The notes beneath the pieces were generated by a model, which worked only from the letters and a program-made list of their open reading frames with translations, was not told the origin of the DNA and ran no database searches. From assembly GCF_002929555.1 (NCBI RefSeq), contig NZ_PJJP01000036.1:124001-188000 (forward strand): a stretch of DNA of 64,000 nucleotides, given 5' to 3'. Shown one piece after another: positions 25,152-33,488 of the stretch; within the stretch, counting starts at the first letter, position 1, and every line of letters begins with the position of its first letter. This DNA is from Cryobacterium sp. N22 (GTDB lineage: Bacteria > Actinomycetota > Actinomycetes > Actinomycetales > Microbacteriaceae). A program made the translations under genes and the position numbers.

Positions 25152-25985
25152 TCAGGCGTCGCAGGTGACGAGCACGGCCGTCATCGCCGCGCGATCCTCC
25201 GGGGTGAGCCCGAGGTCGTAGGCCACGAAGACCGGCACCAGCTTGTCGACGTACCAGCACTGCAGGCTGGTGTCCTCGGGCAGGTCGTCCCAGGCCACAC
25301 GCTGGCCCAGGTCGTGCCGGTCAGAGACATCGGGGTAGAAGCCCGGCAGCCAGTCGCTCGGCAGCGAATCGGACTTGGACGAGTTCTCGGTGCCCTTCAC
25401 CGCCAGCAGGTTGACCGGATCGTTGGCCAGCGCCTCACGCTTCTCGGCCGGCCAGGCCTCTCCCCCGGTGGCGTACACGGCCTTCAGCGGCAGCAGGTGG
25501 TCGATCTGCACGTCGGCCGAGGTGTCCTGCCCGCGCACAAAATCGATGGTCTCGCCCGTGTACGGGTCGGCGAGGATGCCCGTGTACACCCGACAGGTTG
25601 CCGCATCGATCTCGGTGCCGGTGAGGTCTCTGGTGAGGATGTCGTTGCGGGTATCGCAGCCGTTCTGGTCGAAGTCGAAGGCCCAGGCGTCGCCGAACAG
25701 CTCCTCGCGGTTTCCGGCGTAGCTGCCGTTGTCGGTGTAGACGGCATCCGGCAGTGCGGCGACCAGCGCGAGCGCCTCTGCGCTGCTGAGCCCGGATGCC
25801 GGGACCGGGACGGCCGGGACGGCGCTCGGCGAGGCGGGGAGCTGGGCGGTCGGCGGGACATCGCCCTGGCCGGCGGAGAAGTATCCGATGCCCCACACGA
25901 TGGCGACAACCACCACCAACAGGAGAAGTGAGCGGGGGCCCTTCCGGCTGGAGGAACGGTATCGATAGGGCTTGCGGCGGCTCAT
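25152..25985 (-). CDS. Secreted HNH-family nuclease (DUF1524-like)
   Basis: 277 residues. A basic N-terminus and one membrane segment (LLLLVVVVAIVWGIGYF) act as signal anchor, followed by a Pro/Ala linker and an extracellular domain with the HNH-type motif DVQIDHLLPLKAVYATGG and NLLAVKGTENSSKSD. Four cysteines (GCDTRN, ATCRVYTG, LQCWYVD, VTCDA) could form disulfides. This is the common actinobacterial secreted HNH endonuclease family; a nutritional or competitive role is possible. GAGAGACC precedes the ATG. Confidence 0.88.
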   Translation of the reverse strand: MSRRKPYRYRSSSRKGPRSLLLLVVVVAIVWGIGYFSAGQGDVPPTAQLPASPSAVPAVPVPASGLSSAEALALVAALPDAVYTDNGSYAGNREELFGDAWAFDFDQNGCDTRNDILTRDLTGTEIDAATCRVYTGILADPYTGETIDFVRGQDTSADVQIDHLLPLKAVYATGGEAWPAEKREALANDPVNLLAVKGTENSSKSDSLPSDWLPGFYPDVSDRHDLGQRVAWDDLPEDTSLQCWYVDKLVPVFVAYDLGLTPEDRAAMTAVLVTCDA

Positions 25986-26089
25986 GCTGGTCTCTCAGGG
26001 TGCTGGTGTCTCACGAGCTCCCCATCTTGCCATGCGCCGCTTCCCAGCCGGTGGTGGCAGGATCGGCCCGGGCGTGTGAGGCTTAACCG

Positions 26090-26374
26090 GTGCCCCAGAT
26101 CGAGAAATCCACCCGAGTCCGAGAGTCGGTCTCCCTCGACCGCCCCTGGGTGACCGTGGTGTGGGACGACCCGGTGAACCTGATGTCCTATGTCGCCTAC
26201 GTGTTCCGCAGCTACTTCGGGGTGACCCCGGCGGAGGCCGAGCGCCTCATGTTGCAGGTGCACAACAACGGCCGCGCGATCGTGGCGACGGGCGACCGGG
26301 AGTCGATGGAACGGCACGTCGAGGCGATGCACGGCTACGGGCTTTGGGCCACCCTGGACCGGGCCGAAGAATGA
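26090..26374 (+). CDS. clpS: ATP-dependent Clp protease adaptor ClpS
   Basis: 94 residues. ClpS binds N-degron substrates and delivers them to ClpC/ClpA-ClpP. The core VVWDDPVNLMSYVAYVFRSYFGVTPAEAERLMLQVHNNGRAIVATGDRESMERHVEAMHGYGLWATL carries the DDPVN substrate-pocket motif and the VHNNGRA Clp-binding segment. It starts with GTG. The next gene is DUF2017, the usual actinobacterial partner. Confidence 0.96.
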   Translation: MPQIEKSTRVRESVSLDRPWVTVVWDDPVNLMSYVAYVFRSYFGVTPAEAERLMLQVHNNGRAIVATGDRESMERHVEAMHGYGLWATLDRAEE

Positions 26375-26387
26375 CGGCCGAAGCGTG

Positions 26388-26930
26388 ATGGAATTCCGCC
26401 GTGAAGACTCCGGCACGGTCTCGGCGATGTTCGAACCCATCGAGGTCGATCTGCTGCGCAACGTCACGTCCCAGCTGCTGCAGATGCTCGGCTCCGTCGA
26501 CGCCGACGACGCCGCCATGCTCGCCCAACCCGCGATCCGGCGGCTGCTGCCCGACGCCTATCCGAACGATCCGGAGGCCGCTGACGAGTTCCGGCGCTTC
26601 ACGGCCGACGGACTGCTCGAGGGCAAGCTCTCCAACGCCACCACGGTGCTCGCCGCGCTCGGCGACGATGAGCGGGCGGATGCCTCAGCGGACTACTCCA
26701 CGGATGCTCCGGCGCACGACCCGCTGCCGGTGCCGATCGTGCTCACCGAGCCGCAGGTGCAGTCGTGGCTCCGCACTCTCACGGACCTCCGCCTCGTCTT
26801 GGCGGACCGCCTGCAGATCGACCCGCACGGCACTCCACAGCTCGACGACGAGCAGTCTCACGTGGTCAACGACATCTACAACTGGCTAGGCATGGTGCAG
26901 GAGTCACTCGTTTACGCGATCGACGCGTAA
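26388..26930 (+). CDS. DUF2017 family protein
   Basis: 180 residues. The family has no known function but almost always follows clpS in actinobacteria, which suggests a link to regulated proteolysis. The MFEPIEVDLLRNVTSQLLQML opening and the C-terminal DEQSHVVNDIYNWLGMVQESLVYAIDA are typical. GTG at 26385 is an alternative start. It begins 13 nt after the clpS stop, so they are one operon. Confidence 0.9.
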   Translation: MEFRREDSGTVSAMFEPIEVDLLRNVTSQLLQMLGSVDADDAAMLAQPAIRRLLPDAYPNDPEAADEFRRFTADGLLEGKLSNATTVLAALGDDERADASADYSTDAPAHDPLPVPIVLTEPQVQSWLRTLTDLRLVLADRLQIDPHGTPQLDDEQSHVVNDIYNWLGMVQESLVYAIDA

Positions 26931-26954
26931 AGCACCGCCGCGTAAAAAAGCCGG

Positions 26955-28283
26955 TCAGGCCGCCGGTCGGGCGTCGCTGGGCTCCTCCTGCAGCGCCGCG
27001 TAGGCCCGCTGCGGTCCCGCGCCGTCGGCGAGTGACGCGCTCAGCGCCCGCAGCCGGTGCCGCGGCTCGTCGCTCAGCCCGAGCAGCGTCGCGGCGGCCT
27101 GCCGCAGCTCATCCGCACCCGCGGTGTTGGGGTCCAGGGAGATCCCGAAGCCGACCTCGTCGAGTGCCGCGGCACCGGCGAACTGGTCCGTCGAGAACGG
27201 CAGCACCAGCAGCGGAACCCCGGCCGTCATGGCCTCGGTGACCGAGTTGTTACCGCCGTGGGTGACGGCCAGGGCCGCGTGGCCCAGCACCGTCACCTGC
27301 GGCAGGAACGACCGCACCAGCCAGGACTCCGGGATGGGCCCGAGCTCGGCGGCGTCGGTGGACCCGGCTGCGATCGCCACCCGCACGTCGAGGCCCCGCA
27401 GCGCCTCGGCCACCCGGGCGAGCACGTCGCCGCGCACCGACAGGAAACTGCCGAAGCTCACGTAGACGATGGGGCGCTCGTCGGCGGCGGCCAGCCAGTG
27501 GGCCACCTGGGGGTCGTGGGCCTCGGTGCGCACCGCCGAGCCGAGAAAGGCGTGCTCGGGCAGCAGCGCGGTGCGCGCCGCCGGGTGCAGCTCGGCCGGG
27601 TAGTTGAGCAACAATACGTCGCCGGTCTCGGTGAACGCGTCGCCGCTGGGCGGCGCGGTCGGGTCCAGCTGCAGCAACGCGTCGTTCCATTGCAGGGTGA
27701 AGTCATCCCGCACCCGCTCGCAGAGCAGCCGCAGCTGCACCAGCTCGAGCGGGTCGGGCGTGAAGGCGGCGGGCCAGGCGCCCGGGTAGCCGTAGACCTC
27801 GTCACCGACGGGCAGGGCAGTCGGATGCCCCAGCACCACGTCGGCGTGCCGCACCCCGGCGCTGATCAGGGCCAGGCGTGCGCTGAAGGCGAGGTGGTCG
27901 ACGATCACCTGGTCGGGCCGGATCTCGGCGACGATGCGCTGCACCTCGCGGGCCACGACCACGGGGTTCCAGAGCAGGTCGGTGCTGCGCGCGTCGGCCT
28001 GAAACCTCAGCGTCTCGACGAGACCGACCCTGGTGGCGTCGAAGAAGCCGCGCAGGGCGTCGTCTTCGCCGGTGGGTTGGTCCTCGGCGCGAATGGTGCC
28101 GGGGTTGGACCCGCGGCCGAGCTGCAGGTTCACCCGTTCGAAGCCGAAGTCGGCGACGATACCGGCCGTGGCCGGTCCGCTGGCGACGACGACCCGCTCG
28201 CCGGCGGCCTGCCAGGCGGTGCCGAGGGTCGCGAGCGGGAACAGGTGGGAGGCGTAGTCCGGGCTGATGATCAGGAGGGTCAT
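26955..28283 (-). CDS. GT1-family (MGT-like) glycosyltransferase
   Basis: 442 residues with the GT-B fold of UDP-glycosyltransferase-like MGT enzymes. The N-terminal acceptor domain starts LIISPDYASHLFPLATLGTAW; the C-terminal donor site shows IVYVSFGSFLSV, SWLVRSFLPQVTVLGHAALAVTHGGNNSVTEAMTAGVPLLVLPFSTDQFAGAAALDEVGFG. These enzymes glycosylate small lipophilic acceptors. The ATG overlaps the stop of the preceding glycosyltransferase gene by 4 nt, so the two act together. Acceptor unknown. Confidence 0.92.
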   Translation of the reverse strand: MTLLIISPDYASHLFPLATLGTAWQAAGERVVVASGPATAGIVADFGFERVNLQLGRGSNPGTIRAEDQPTGEDDALRGFFDATRVGLVETLRFQADARSTDLLWNPVVVAREVQRIVAEIRPDQVIVDHLAFSARLALISAGVRHADVVLGHPTALPVGDEVYGYPGAWPAAFTPDPLELVQLRLLCERVRDDFTLQWNDALLQLDPTAPPSGDAFTETGDVLLLNYPAELHPAARTALLPEHAFLGSAVRTEAHDPQVAHWLAAADERPIVYVSFGSFLSVRGDVLARVAEALRGLDVRVAIAAGSTDAAELGPIPESWLVRSFLPQVTVLGHAALAVTHGGNNSVTEAMTAGVPLLVLPFSTDQFAGAAALDEVGFGISLDPNTAGADELRQAAATLLGLSDEPRHRLRALSASLADGAGPQRAYAALQEEPSDARPAA

Positions 28284-30445
28284 GAGGTGCTCAACGCCCA
28301 GTTGAGCGCTTCCTGGGCCTCGGCGACGGAGGCGTAGACGCCACCGAGGGTGCCGGCCATGGCCTGGATGGCGAAGGTGGAGGTGACCATGTCGGCGGCG
28401 CGTTGGGCGAACTCGTCGCCGAACGGGCCGGAGGCCAGGTCGAGGGCCGCAATGATCCCGCCGCCGAGGCTGCGGGCATCCGCCGTGTTCACCAGGAAGC
28501 CTGTGGTGCCGTCTTCGACGTAGGTCGCCGGGCCGCCGGCGTCGGGGGCCACCACGGTGAGCCCGGTCGCCATGGCCTCGAGCAGGGCGATGCCGAATTC
28601 TTCCTTCATGCTCGCGCAGACGTACACGCCGCGTGCTGCGGCCAGGCCCGGACGGCCGTGCCGGGCGGCGGCCAGCCACCGGGCAACCGCATCGTTGGCG
28701 CGGTGTCCGGCCAGTAGCAGGCCGTGTTCGGCGGCGGAATCCAGCGGGACCGCGGTGCCGATCAGATCGAGCTGGCCGCGTTCGTCGACCGACGGGGTGA
28801 GGAGGTCTCCCCCGACGATCAGCAGATTGCAACGCTCCCGCAGGGCGGCGTCGTCGGCCCAGGCGTGCACGAGCGTTGCCATGCCCTTCACCCTGTGCAG
28901 CCGGCCCACCGTCACCGCGAGCGGCAGGTTCCGCCGGGATGCCGGCAGGGTCTCAAGCAGGGCGTCGAGGTCGGTGAAGTCGGCGGGGTCGGCCTGCAGG
29001 GCGGCCTCCACGGAGCGTTCGATCACCGTCAGGTCGATGCCCTCCGCGACGACCGAGTGGCGCTCGGGGTGCGCGGTGATGTCGATACCGACGAGGTCGC
29101 GCATGTCCCTCTCCAGCTCGGGGCGGGGAAAGAGCACGGTGTGCGCGGCGTCTGCCGCGATCCGCTGAACGAGCCGGGCCCGAAACCAGAAGTGTTCGAC
29201 CTCGTCGACGGCGCCGAAGTTGGCCCGGGTGAGGGCTCCGGAGGCGTCCATGGCGTTGATGACGCTGTGCGGGTCGGGAGCAACGGTGAAAACGATGGGA
29301 ATCTCGAGCTCGCGGGCGACCGACGATGCCGCGAGGGTACCGACATCGGCCATCCGCAGGTGCATGACGTCGACGGTGCCCGCGGCGCGCAGAATCCGGC
29401 GGATGCCGCGCTGCACGGCCACCCGGCGGGGCCAGGAGTCGGCGGAGGAGATCGGGGCACCCAGGAACGGCACCGTTGCGAAGGCGTGTCCGGAGAGGGT
29501 GGAGCTGACCTCAGGCAGGCAGGCCAGGGCGGCGTCGGGTCCGCCGCGTGACAGCGTGAGGACCCGGTCGACGGCCGGCGCGAGAGCATCCATTGAGCCG
29601 TCGTCACCGGCCACCAGGGCGTCGCCCAGCCGCACCAACAGGGTGGCGATGCCGCCGTTGTCCCCGGACCCCACCTGGCTGAGCTCGCGATCGATGTCGG
29701 CGTGCAGGAACAGCTGGGCCACGGTCTGGCCTCGGCTCCACGGCGCACGCGGGTAGGCGGGCACCGTCAGATCGAGCAGGGCGAGCCTGGCCACGTCGGC
29801 CAGGTCGTCATCCCCGCGGGCGAGATCACTCACCAGGGTGATGGCGGCCTCGGTGGCCGGTCGGTCACCGAGGGCGGCCACGGCCGCCGCCCGGGGGTCG
29901 AGGCCTTCGCCGGCGTCCCCGGCGATGCGTCGCAGCATCCGCTCCGGGATGCGCCCGGAGATCAGGCCGAGGGTTTCGACGAGGCGGGCGCGGGCGGCCG
30001 GGTCGGCGACGCCGAGCATGACGCCTTCGGTGGCCAGCGCCACGTGTTCGGGGGCCGATGCCGCCCACTGCTCGAGGGTGCGCTGCGCGATCATGCCCGA
30101 GAATCCGCCGGCGACGACCATGCGCAGCAGTCCGGCGATGGCGTCGAAACGCGGGAGCCTGGTGCCGAACGCCCAGGCGGCGTGCTCGCGCAGGAAGGCC
30201 GAGTCGTGCTCGAGCAGCGACACCAGCACCTCGTCGGCGGACTCGTCGAACACCTGGGCTAGCGAGTGAACGGCCGCAATGGCGGTGAGCTGGTCGGCTG
30301 GGTCGAGCGCGGCCTGGGTGAGCAGGCGAACGGCTCGGTTGCCGCCGTCCCGGCTGGCGGCGATGGTCAGGTCGTCTGCGCATCGGATGCCGGCCAGAAT
30401 GCTGTCGGCCTGGCGCAACTCGTCCAGCGTCGTGTGAGTCCCCAC
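28280..30445 (-). CDS. GT4-like glycosyltransferase with HEAT-repeat-like N-terminus
   Basis: 721 residues. About 1-250 are helical repeats (LLTQAALDPADQLTAIAAVHSLAQVF; LLEHDSAFLREHAAWAFGTRLP; AAVAALGDRPATEAAITLVSDLARG) resembling HEAT/PBS repeats. The rest is a GT-B glycosyltransferase with MHLRMADVG, PIVFTVAPDPHSVI, AVTVGRLHRVKGMATLVHAW and EEFGIALLEAMATGLTVVAPDAGGPATYVEDGTTGFLV, the GT4 donor-binding motif. Such a fusion is unusual. It is transcribed ahead of the MGT-like enzyme, suggesting a two-step glycosylation. Confidence 0.88.
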   Translation of the reverse strand: MGTHTTLDELRQADSILAGIRCADDLTIAASRDGGNRAVRLLTQAALDPADQLTAIAAVHSLAQVFDESADEVLVSLLEHDSAFLREHAAWAFGTRLPRFDAIAGLLRMVVAGGFSGMIAQRTLEQWAASAPEHVALATEGVMLGVADPAARARLVETLGLISGRIPERMLRRIAGDAGEGLDPRAAAVAALGDRPATEAAITLVSDLARGDDDLADVARLALLDLTVPAYPRAPWSRGQTVAQLFLHADIDRELSQVGSGDNGGIATLLVRLGDALVAGDDGSMDALAPAVDRVLTLSRGGPDAALACLPEVSSTLSGHAFATVPFLGAPISSADSWPRRVAVQRGIRRILRAAGTVDVMHLRMADVGTLAASSVARELEIPIVFTVAPDPHSVINAMDASGALTRANFGAVDEVEHFWFRARLVQRIAADAAHTVLFPRPELERDMRDLVGIDITAHPERHSVVAEGIDLTVIERSVEAALQADPADFTDLDALLETLPASRRNLPLAVTVGRLHRVKGMATLVHAWADDAALRERCNLLIVGGDLLTPSVDERGQLDLIGTAVPLDSAAEHGLLLAGHRANDAVARWLAAARHGRPGLAAARGVYVCASMKEEFGIALLEAMATGLTVVAPDAGGPATYVEDGTTGFLVNTADARSLGGGIIAALDLASGPFGDEFAQRAADMVTSTFAIQAMAGTLGGVYASVAEAQEALNWALSTS

Positions 30446-30628
30446 GGTGTCTCCCTCGCGGCGGATGCGTCCGCCTGTGCTCTGGCGGAGCGGGCTCCGC
30501 GCTGGTACTTCGGAGCCGATCCCGAAAGGGTTTGCCCCGGAGCGTCAGTCTGCCATGCGGATCTTTCACTCCGGGGGTCGCGGGTATTTGGTCAGGGCAT
30601 TCGCAGGTTGGTCGACGGGAACCCAGGA

Positions 30629-31573
30629 TCAGAACACAAGCCCGGCGGATGCCGTCAACCCGCCGTCGACGGCGAGCGTGGTGCCCGTCACATACGACGC
30701 AGCCGGAGAGATCAGGAAGGCTATCACGGCCGCGATCTCCGACGGTTGGGCCAGCCTGAAGAGCGGGATCCGACGGGAGAAGTCCCGACCGAAGGTCTGG
30801 GCGGCCGGGTTCTCATTCGGGTCGTCCGCCCGCACCAGACCGGATGCCACATTGTTCACCCTGATTCCCCTCGCCGCGTAGGTCAGCGCGGAGGAACGCA
30901 CGAGGTCGATCATGGCGATCTTCGACGCGTGATAGGCCCAGTTTCCCGGATCGGCGAGCAGCCCCGCTACGGATGCCGTCGCCACGATGCTCCGGTGCCC
31001 GTCGATCGACAGCCCCTCGACCGCGGCCTGGATGCCCAGGGCGATGCTGCTCAGGTTGCGGGCGAGGAGGTGCTCCCCCTCGGCCACGGTTCCGGGCATG
31101 TGCACGGTGCTGGATCCGCCGAGATCCGCCAGGAGCACGGCGGCGTCAAGCCTGCCGAAGGTGTCGATGGTCTGCGAGACCGCCAACCGGGAGTCCTGCT
31201 CGGTGCTCATGTCGCCCACCAGCACCAGGTGCTTTTCGCCGACCAGGTCGGTCGGTTTGTCGTCGATCCCGGCGACCGCATAGCCGTTCTCCAGGAGCTT
31301 GAGGACGACCGCACGCCCCATCGGCGAGCCGGCTCCGGTCACCAGCGCAACCGGGCTCGGGGCCTTGATGACCTCCGCCTCCGGGGACGCAGTCGTCTGG
31401 GGCCTCATGTCGTGAGATCCCGGTGCGCGTGGCCGGGTTTTCCGGGACTCCGTTTGCGGAGACTCCGTTCTGGGAGCCTCCGTTCTGAGAGCCTCCGCTT
31501 CCAGCGGTGCTGGTTTCAGGGACTGCGCCCGCCGAACCCCCACTGCTTCTTGAGACTCCACTTTGAGTGCCAT
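30629..31573 (-). CDS. SDR family oxidoreductase with repeat-built N-terminal extension
   Basis: 314 residues. The SDR core starts near residue 70: VALVTGAGSPMGRAVVLKLLENGYAV is the dinucleotide-binding site, VATASVAG carries the Ser, and YHASK is the catalytic Tyr-Lys motif; SYVTGTTLAVDGG ends it. The first 60 residues are Arg/Thr/Glu-rich and contain four 5-residue repeats (EALRT, EAPRT, ESPQT, ESRKT) from a 15-nt tandem repeat. AGAAGG is 6 nt from the ATG at 31573, supporting translation of the extension. Substrate unknown. Confidence 0.87.
   Translation of the reverse strand: MALKVESQEAVGVRRAQSLKPAPLEAEALRTEAPRTESPQTESRKTRPRAPGSHDMRPQTTASPEAEVIKAPSPVALVTGAGSPMGRAVVLKLLENGYAVAGIDDKPTDLVGEKHLVLVGDMSTEQDSRLAVSQTIDTFGRLDAAVLLADLGGSSTVHMPGTVAEGEHLLARNLSSIALGIQAAVEGLSIDGHRSIVATASVAGLLADPGNWAYHASKIAMIDLVRSSALTYAARGIRVNNVASGLVRADDPNENPAAQTFGRDFSRRIPLFRLAQPSEIAAVIAFLISPAASYVTGTTLAVDGGLTASAGLVF
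31441..31500. repeat. Four 15-bp tandem repeats inside the SDR gene
   Basis: Four consecutive 15-nt units of the pattern NNNNGRCTCCGTTY (31441-31455, 31456-31470, 31471-31485, 31486-31500) preserve the reading frame and encode a 5-residue periodicity. Confidence 0.8.
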
Positions 31574-31680
31574 GAGTACCTTCTAACGTGGGCGCTTGGA
31601 TCAATACGCCCCAAGCAAATGCTACGCTCGGCCGGCTCGGAATTGGGAGAATTGCCGGTCATTCCAACCGGGCACTCAGA

Positions 31681-33057
31681 TCAGTGGGTGAAGCCCGGAT
31701 GGTGCTTCTCCACCGGCATCGGACTCTCCAGCCTGTCGAGGTAGGCGGTCTCCTCATCGATCGCGGTCAACAGCCGCGAGGCGAGGTCCAGGCTCAATCC
31801 GTTTCGCACCACGATCCGCTGCACGGTGCGGTCGGACAGGTTGTCCGGCATCGGATACGCCGGTACCAGCCAGCCCCTGGCGCGGAGGCGATCGGACAGG
31901 TGGTACAGATTCCATTTGTCGGTGTGCCCGGCCTTGAGGCTCCAGGCAAACACCGGGATGTCGGATCCGTCGCTGACGAGGGTGAAGGCGCCGTGCTCCG
32001 CGATGCCGTTGGACAGGTACAGCGCAACGTTCTGTGAGGTCTGTTGCACGAGCCGGTAGCCCTCGAAGCCGAGCCGCAGAAACAGGAAGTACTGCAGCAG
32101 CACCTGGGCGCCCGGCCTGGAGAAGTTCAGGGCCAGGGTCGGCATGTCTCCGCCGAGATAGCTCACGTTGAAGATCAGCTCCTCCGGCATCAGGTCGCGG
32201 CTGCGCCAGACCACCCAGCCCAGCCCGGGGTAGACCAGGCCGTACTTGTGCGCCGAGGTGCTGATCGAGTGCACCCGCTTCAACCTGAAGTCCCAGATCA
32301 CCTCGGGCTGCAGGAACGGCGCGACCATGCCGCCCGACGCGGCATCGACGTGGATCGGTATGTCCAACCCGGTCGCGGCCTGGATCGCGTCCAGCGCGGC
32401 CGCAATCTCCTGTACCGGCTCGTAGATTCCCGTGTAGGTGACGCCCATGATCGCCACGACGCCGATGGTGTTCTCGTCGACGTAGTCGGCCAGGTCGTGC
32501 CCGTCCAGGCACGGATGCTCATCGGTCACCGGCACCAGACGCGCTTCGACCTCCCAGTAATTGCAGAACTTCTCCCAGCAGACCTGCACGGCGCTGCTCA
32601 TCACCAGATTGGGTTTGTCGGTGGGCAGCCCGGCCGCGCGACGGGCCTGCTGCCAGCGACGCTTGAAGGCCAACCCGCCGAGCATGCAGGCTTCGGACGA
32701 CCCGATGGTCGACGTGCCGATGGTCGTCCGCGGTTCCGGCGCGTGCCAGAGGTCGGCGATGATGTGCCAGCAGTAGTCCTCGATGGCCGCGGTCTGCGGG
32801 TACTCGTCCTTGTCGATCATGTTCTTGTCGAACGACTCGGCGTAGAGCCTGCGGGCATAGTCGTCCATCCAGGTGCCCACGAAGGTCGCCAGGTTGAGCC
32901 GGGAATTCCCGTCGAGCATGATTTCATCGTGAATGATCTGGTAGGCCGTTTCGGGCCCCATCGGACCGGCCGCCAGCGTGTGGCGGGGGGCGCGGGAGTC
33001 TTCACCGGGCCGGGCGAAGAGCGGATTGATCTGCGTGAATTCCGGATTCGTCGACAT
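31681..33057 (-). CDS. gadB: Glutamate decarboxylase
   Basis: 458 residues, group II PLP decarboxylase of the GadA/GadB type. It converts glutamate to GABA and CO2, consuming a proton. PLP lysine is K271 in STSAHKYGLVYPG; DAASGGMVAPF holds the PLP-ring aspartate, and GSSEACMLGGLAFKRRW is typical. The ATG at 33057 gives the normal N-terminus; upstream frame to 33453 is unrelated. No glutamate/GABA antiporter is next to it, so acid resistance is not supported by context. Confidence 0.94.
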   Translation of the reverse strand: MSTNPEFTQINPLFARPGEDSRAPRHTLAAGPMGPETAYQIIHDEIMLDGNSRLNLATFVGTWMDDYARRLYAESFDKNMIDKDEYPQTAAIEDYCWHIIADLWHAPEPRTTIGTSTIGSSEACMLGGLAFKRRWQQARRAAGLPTDKPNLVMSSAVQVCWEKFCNYWEVEARLVPVTDEHPCLDGHDLADYVDENTIGVVAIMGVTYTGIYEPVQEIAAALDAIQAATGLDIPIHVDAASGGMVAPFLQPEVIWDFRLKRVHSISTSAHKYGLVYPGLGWVVWRSRDLMPEELIFNVSYLGGDMPTLALNFSRPGAQVLLQYFLFLRLGFEGYRLVQQTSQNVALYLSNGIAEHGAFTLVSDGSDIPVFAWSLKAGHTDKWNLYHLSDRLRARGWLVPAYPMPDNLSDRTVQRIVVRNGLSLDLASRLLTAIDEETAYLDRLESPMPVEKHHPGFTH

Positions 33058-33169
33058 GGAACACCAGAGTGCCCCCGCACGGTTCTGTGGGCTACCCCTG
33101 CCCGCCGCCGCACCGGTGGCGGGGCCCCGCCGCTGGCGCCTGTCCGAGGAGTGACGTACACTCCAAATG

Positions 33170-33185
33170 TCGAACATTTGTTCGA
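33170..33185 (+). promoter_or_regulatory. LexA (SOS) box
   Basis: TCGAACATTTGTTCGA is a perfect match to the actinobacterial/Gram-positive LexA operator TCGAACN4GTTCGA. It lies 24 bp before the DUF6504-dnaE2 operon and just after a possible -10 (TACACT, 33157-33162). Confidence 0.9.
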
Positions 33186-33208
33186 AGTTACCCGTGGAAG
33201 GCGAGCCC

Positions 33209-33481
33209 ATGCCCCAGATTATCGATGCCCCGGTGCAGGTCGAGCTCTCCGCCGACGGCGACCCCCGGGCCTTCGTCTGGGACCGATTCGAACACACCGT
33301 CATCGGGCAGCCCCAGGCCGTCTTCACGCGCACCCGGTGGTGGGAGAACACCGGTACGCCCACCCGCATCGATACCGAACTGTGGCGGCTGGATGCCGCC
33401 AAGGGCGGCGAGGACCAGCACCGGTACGACCTGCGCCACGATGCCGACGGCACCTGGGTGCTCGCGCTCGACTGGGGGTGA
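33209..33481 (+). CDS. DUF6504-like small protein, SOS-controlled
   Basis: 90 residues, rich in Trp and Arg (FVWDRFEHTVIGQPQAVFTRTRWWENTG, TELWRLDAA, DLRHDADGTWVLALDWG). It resembles DUF6504 proteins that accompany dnaE2 or imuB in actinobacteria; the function is unknown. GGAAGGCGAG precedes the ATG at 33209. It is directly behind a LexA box and 7 bp before dnaE2. The protein at 59728, also behind a LexA box, has a similar size and pattern of Trp/Arg and a matching DDGGG/DADG-W-LL ending, so the two may be paralogues. Confidence 0.82.
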   Translation: MPQIIDAPVQVELSADGDPRAFVWDRFEHTVIGQPQAVFTRTRWWENTGTPTRIDTELWRLDAAKGGEDQHRYDLRHDADGTWVLALDWG

Positions 33482-33488
33482 CGCCACG

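Noticed and set aside
31681-33057. Acid-resistance operon around glutamate decarboxylase
   Set aside because: No GABA antiporter, glutaminase or acid regulator is adjacent; only the decarboxylase is supported.
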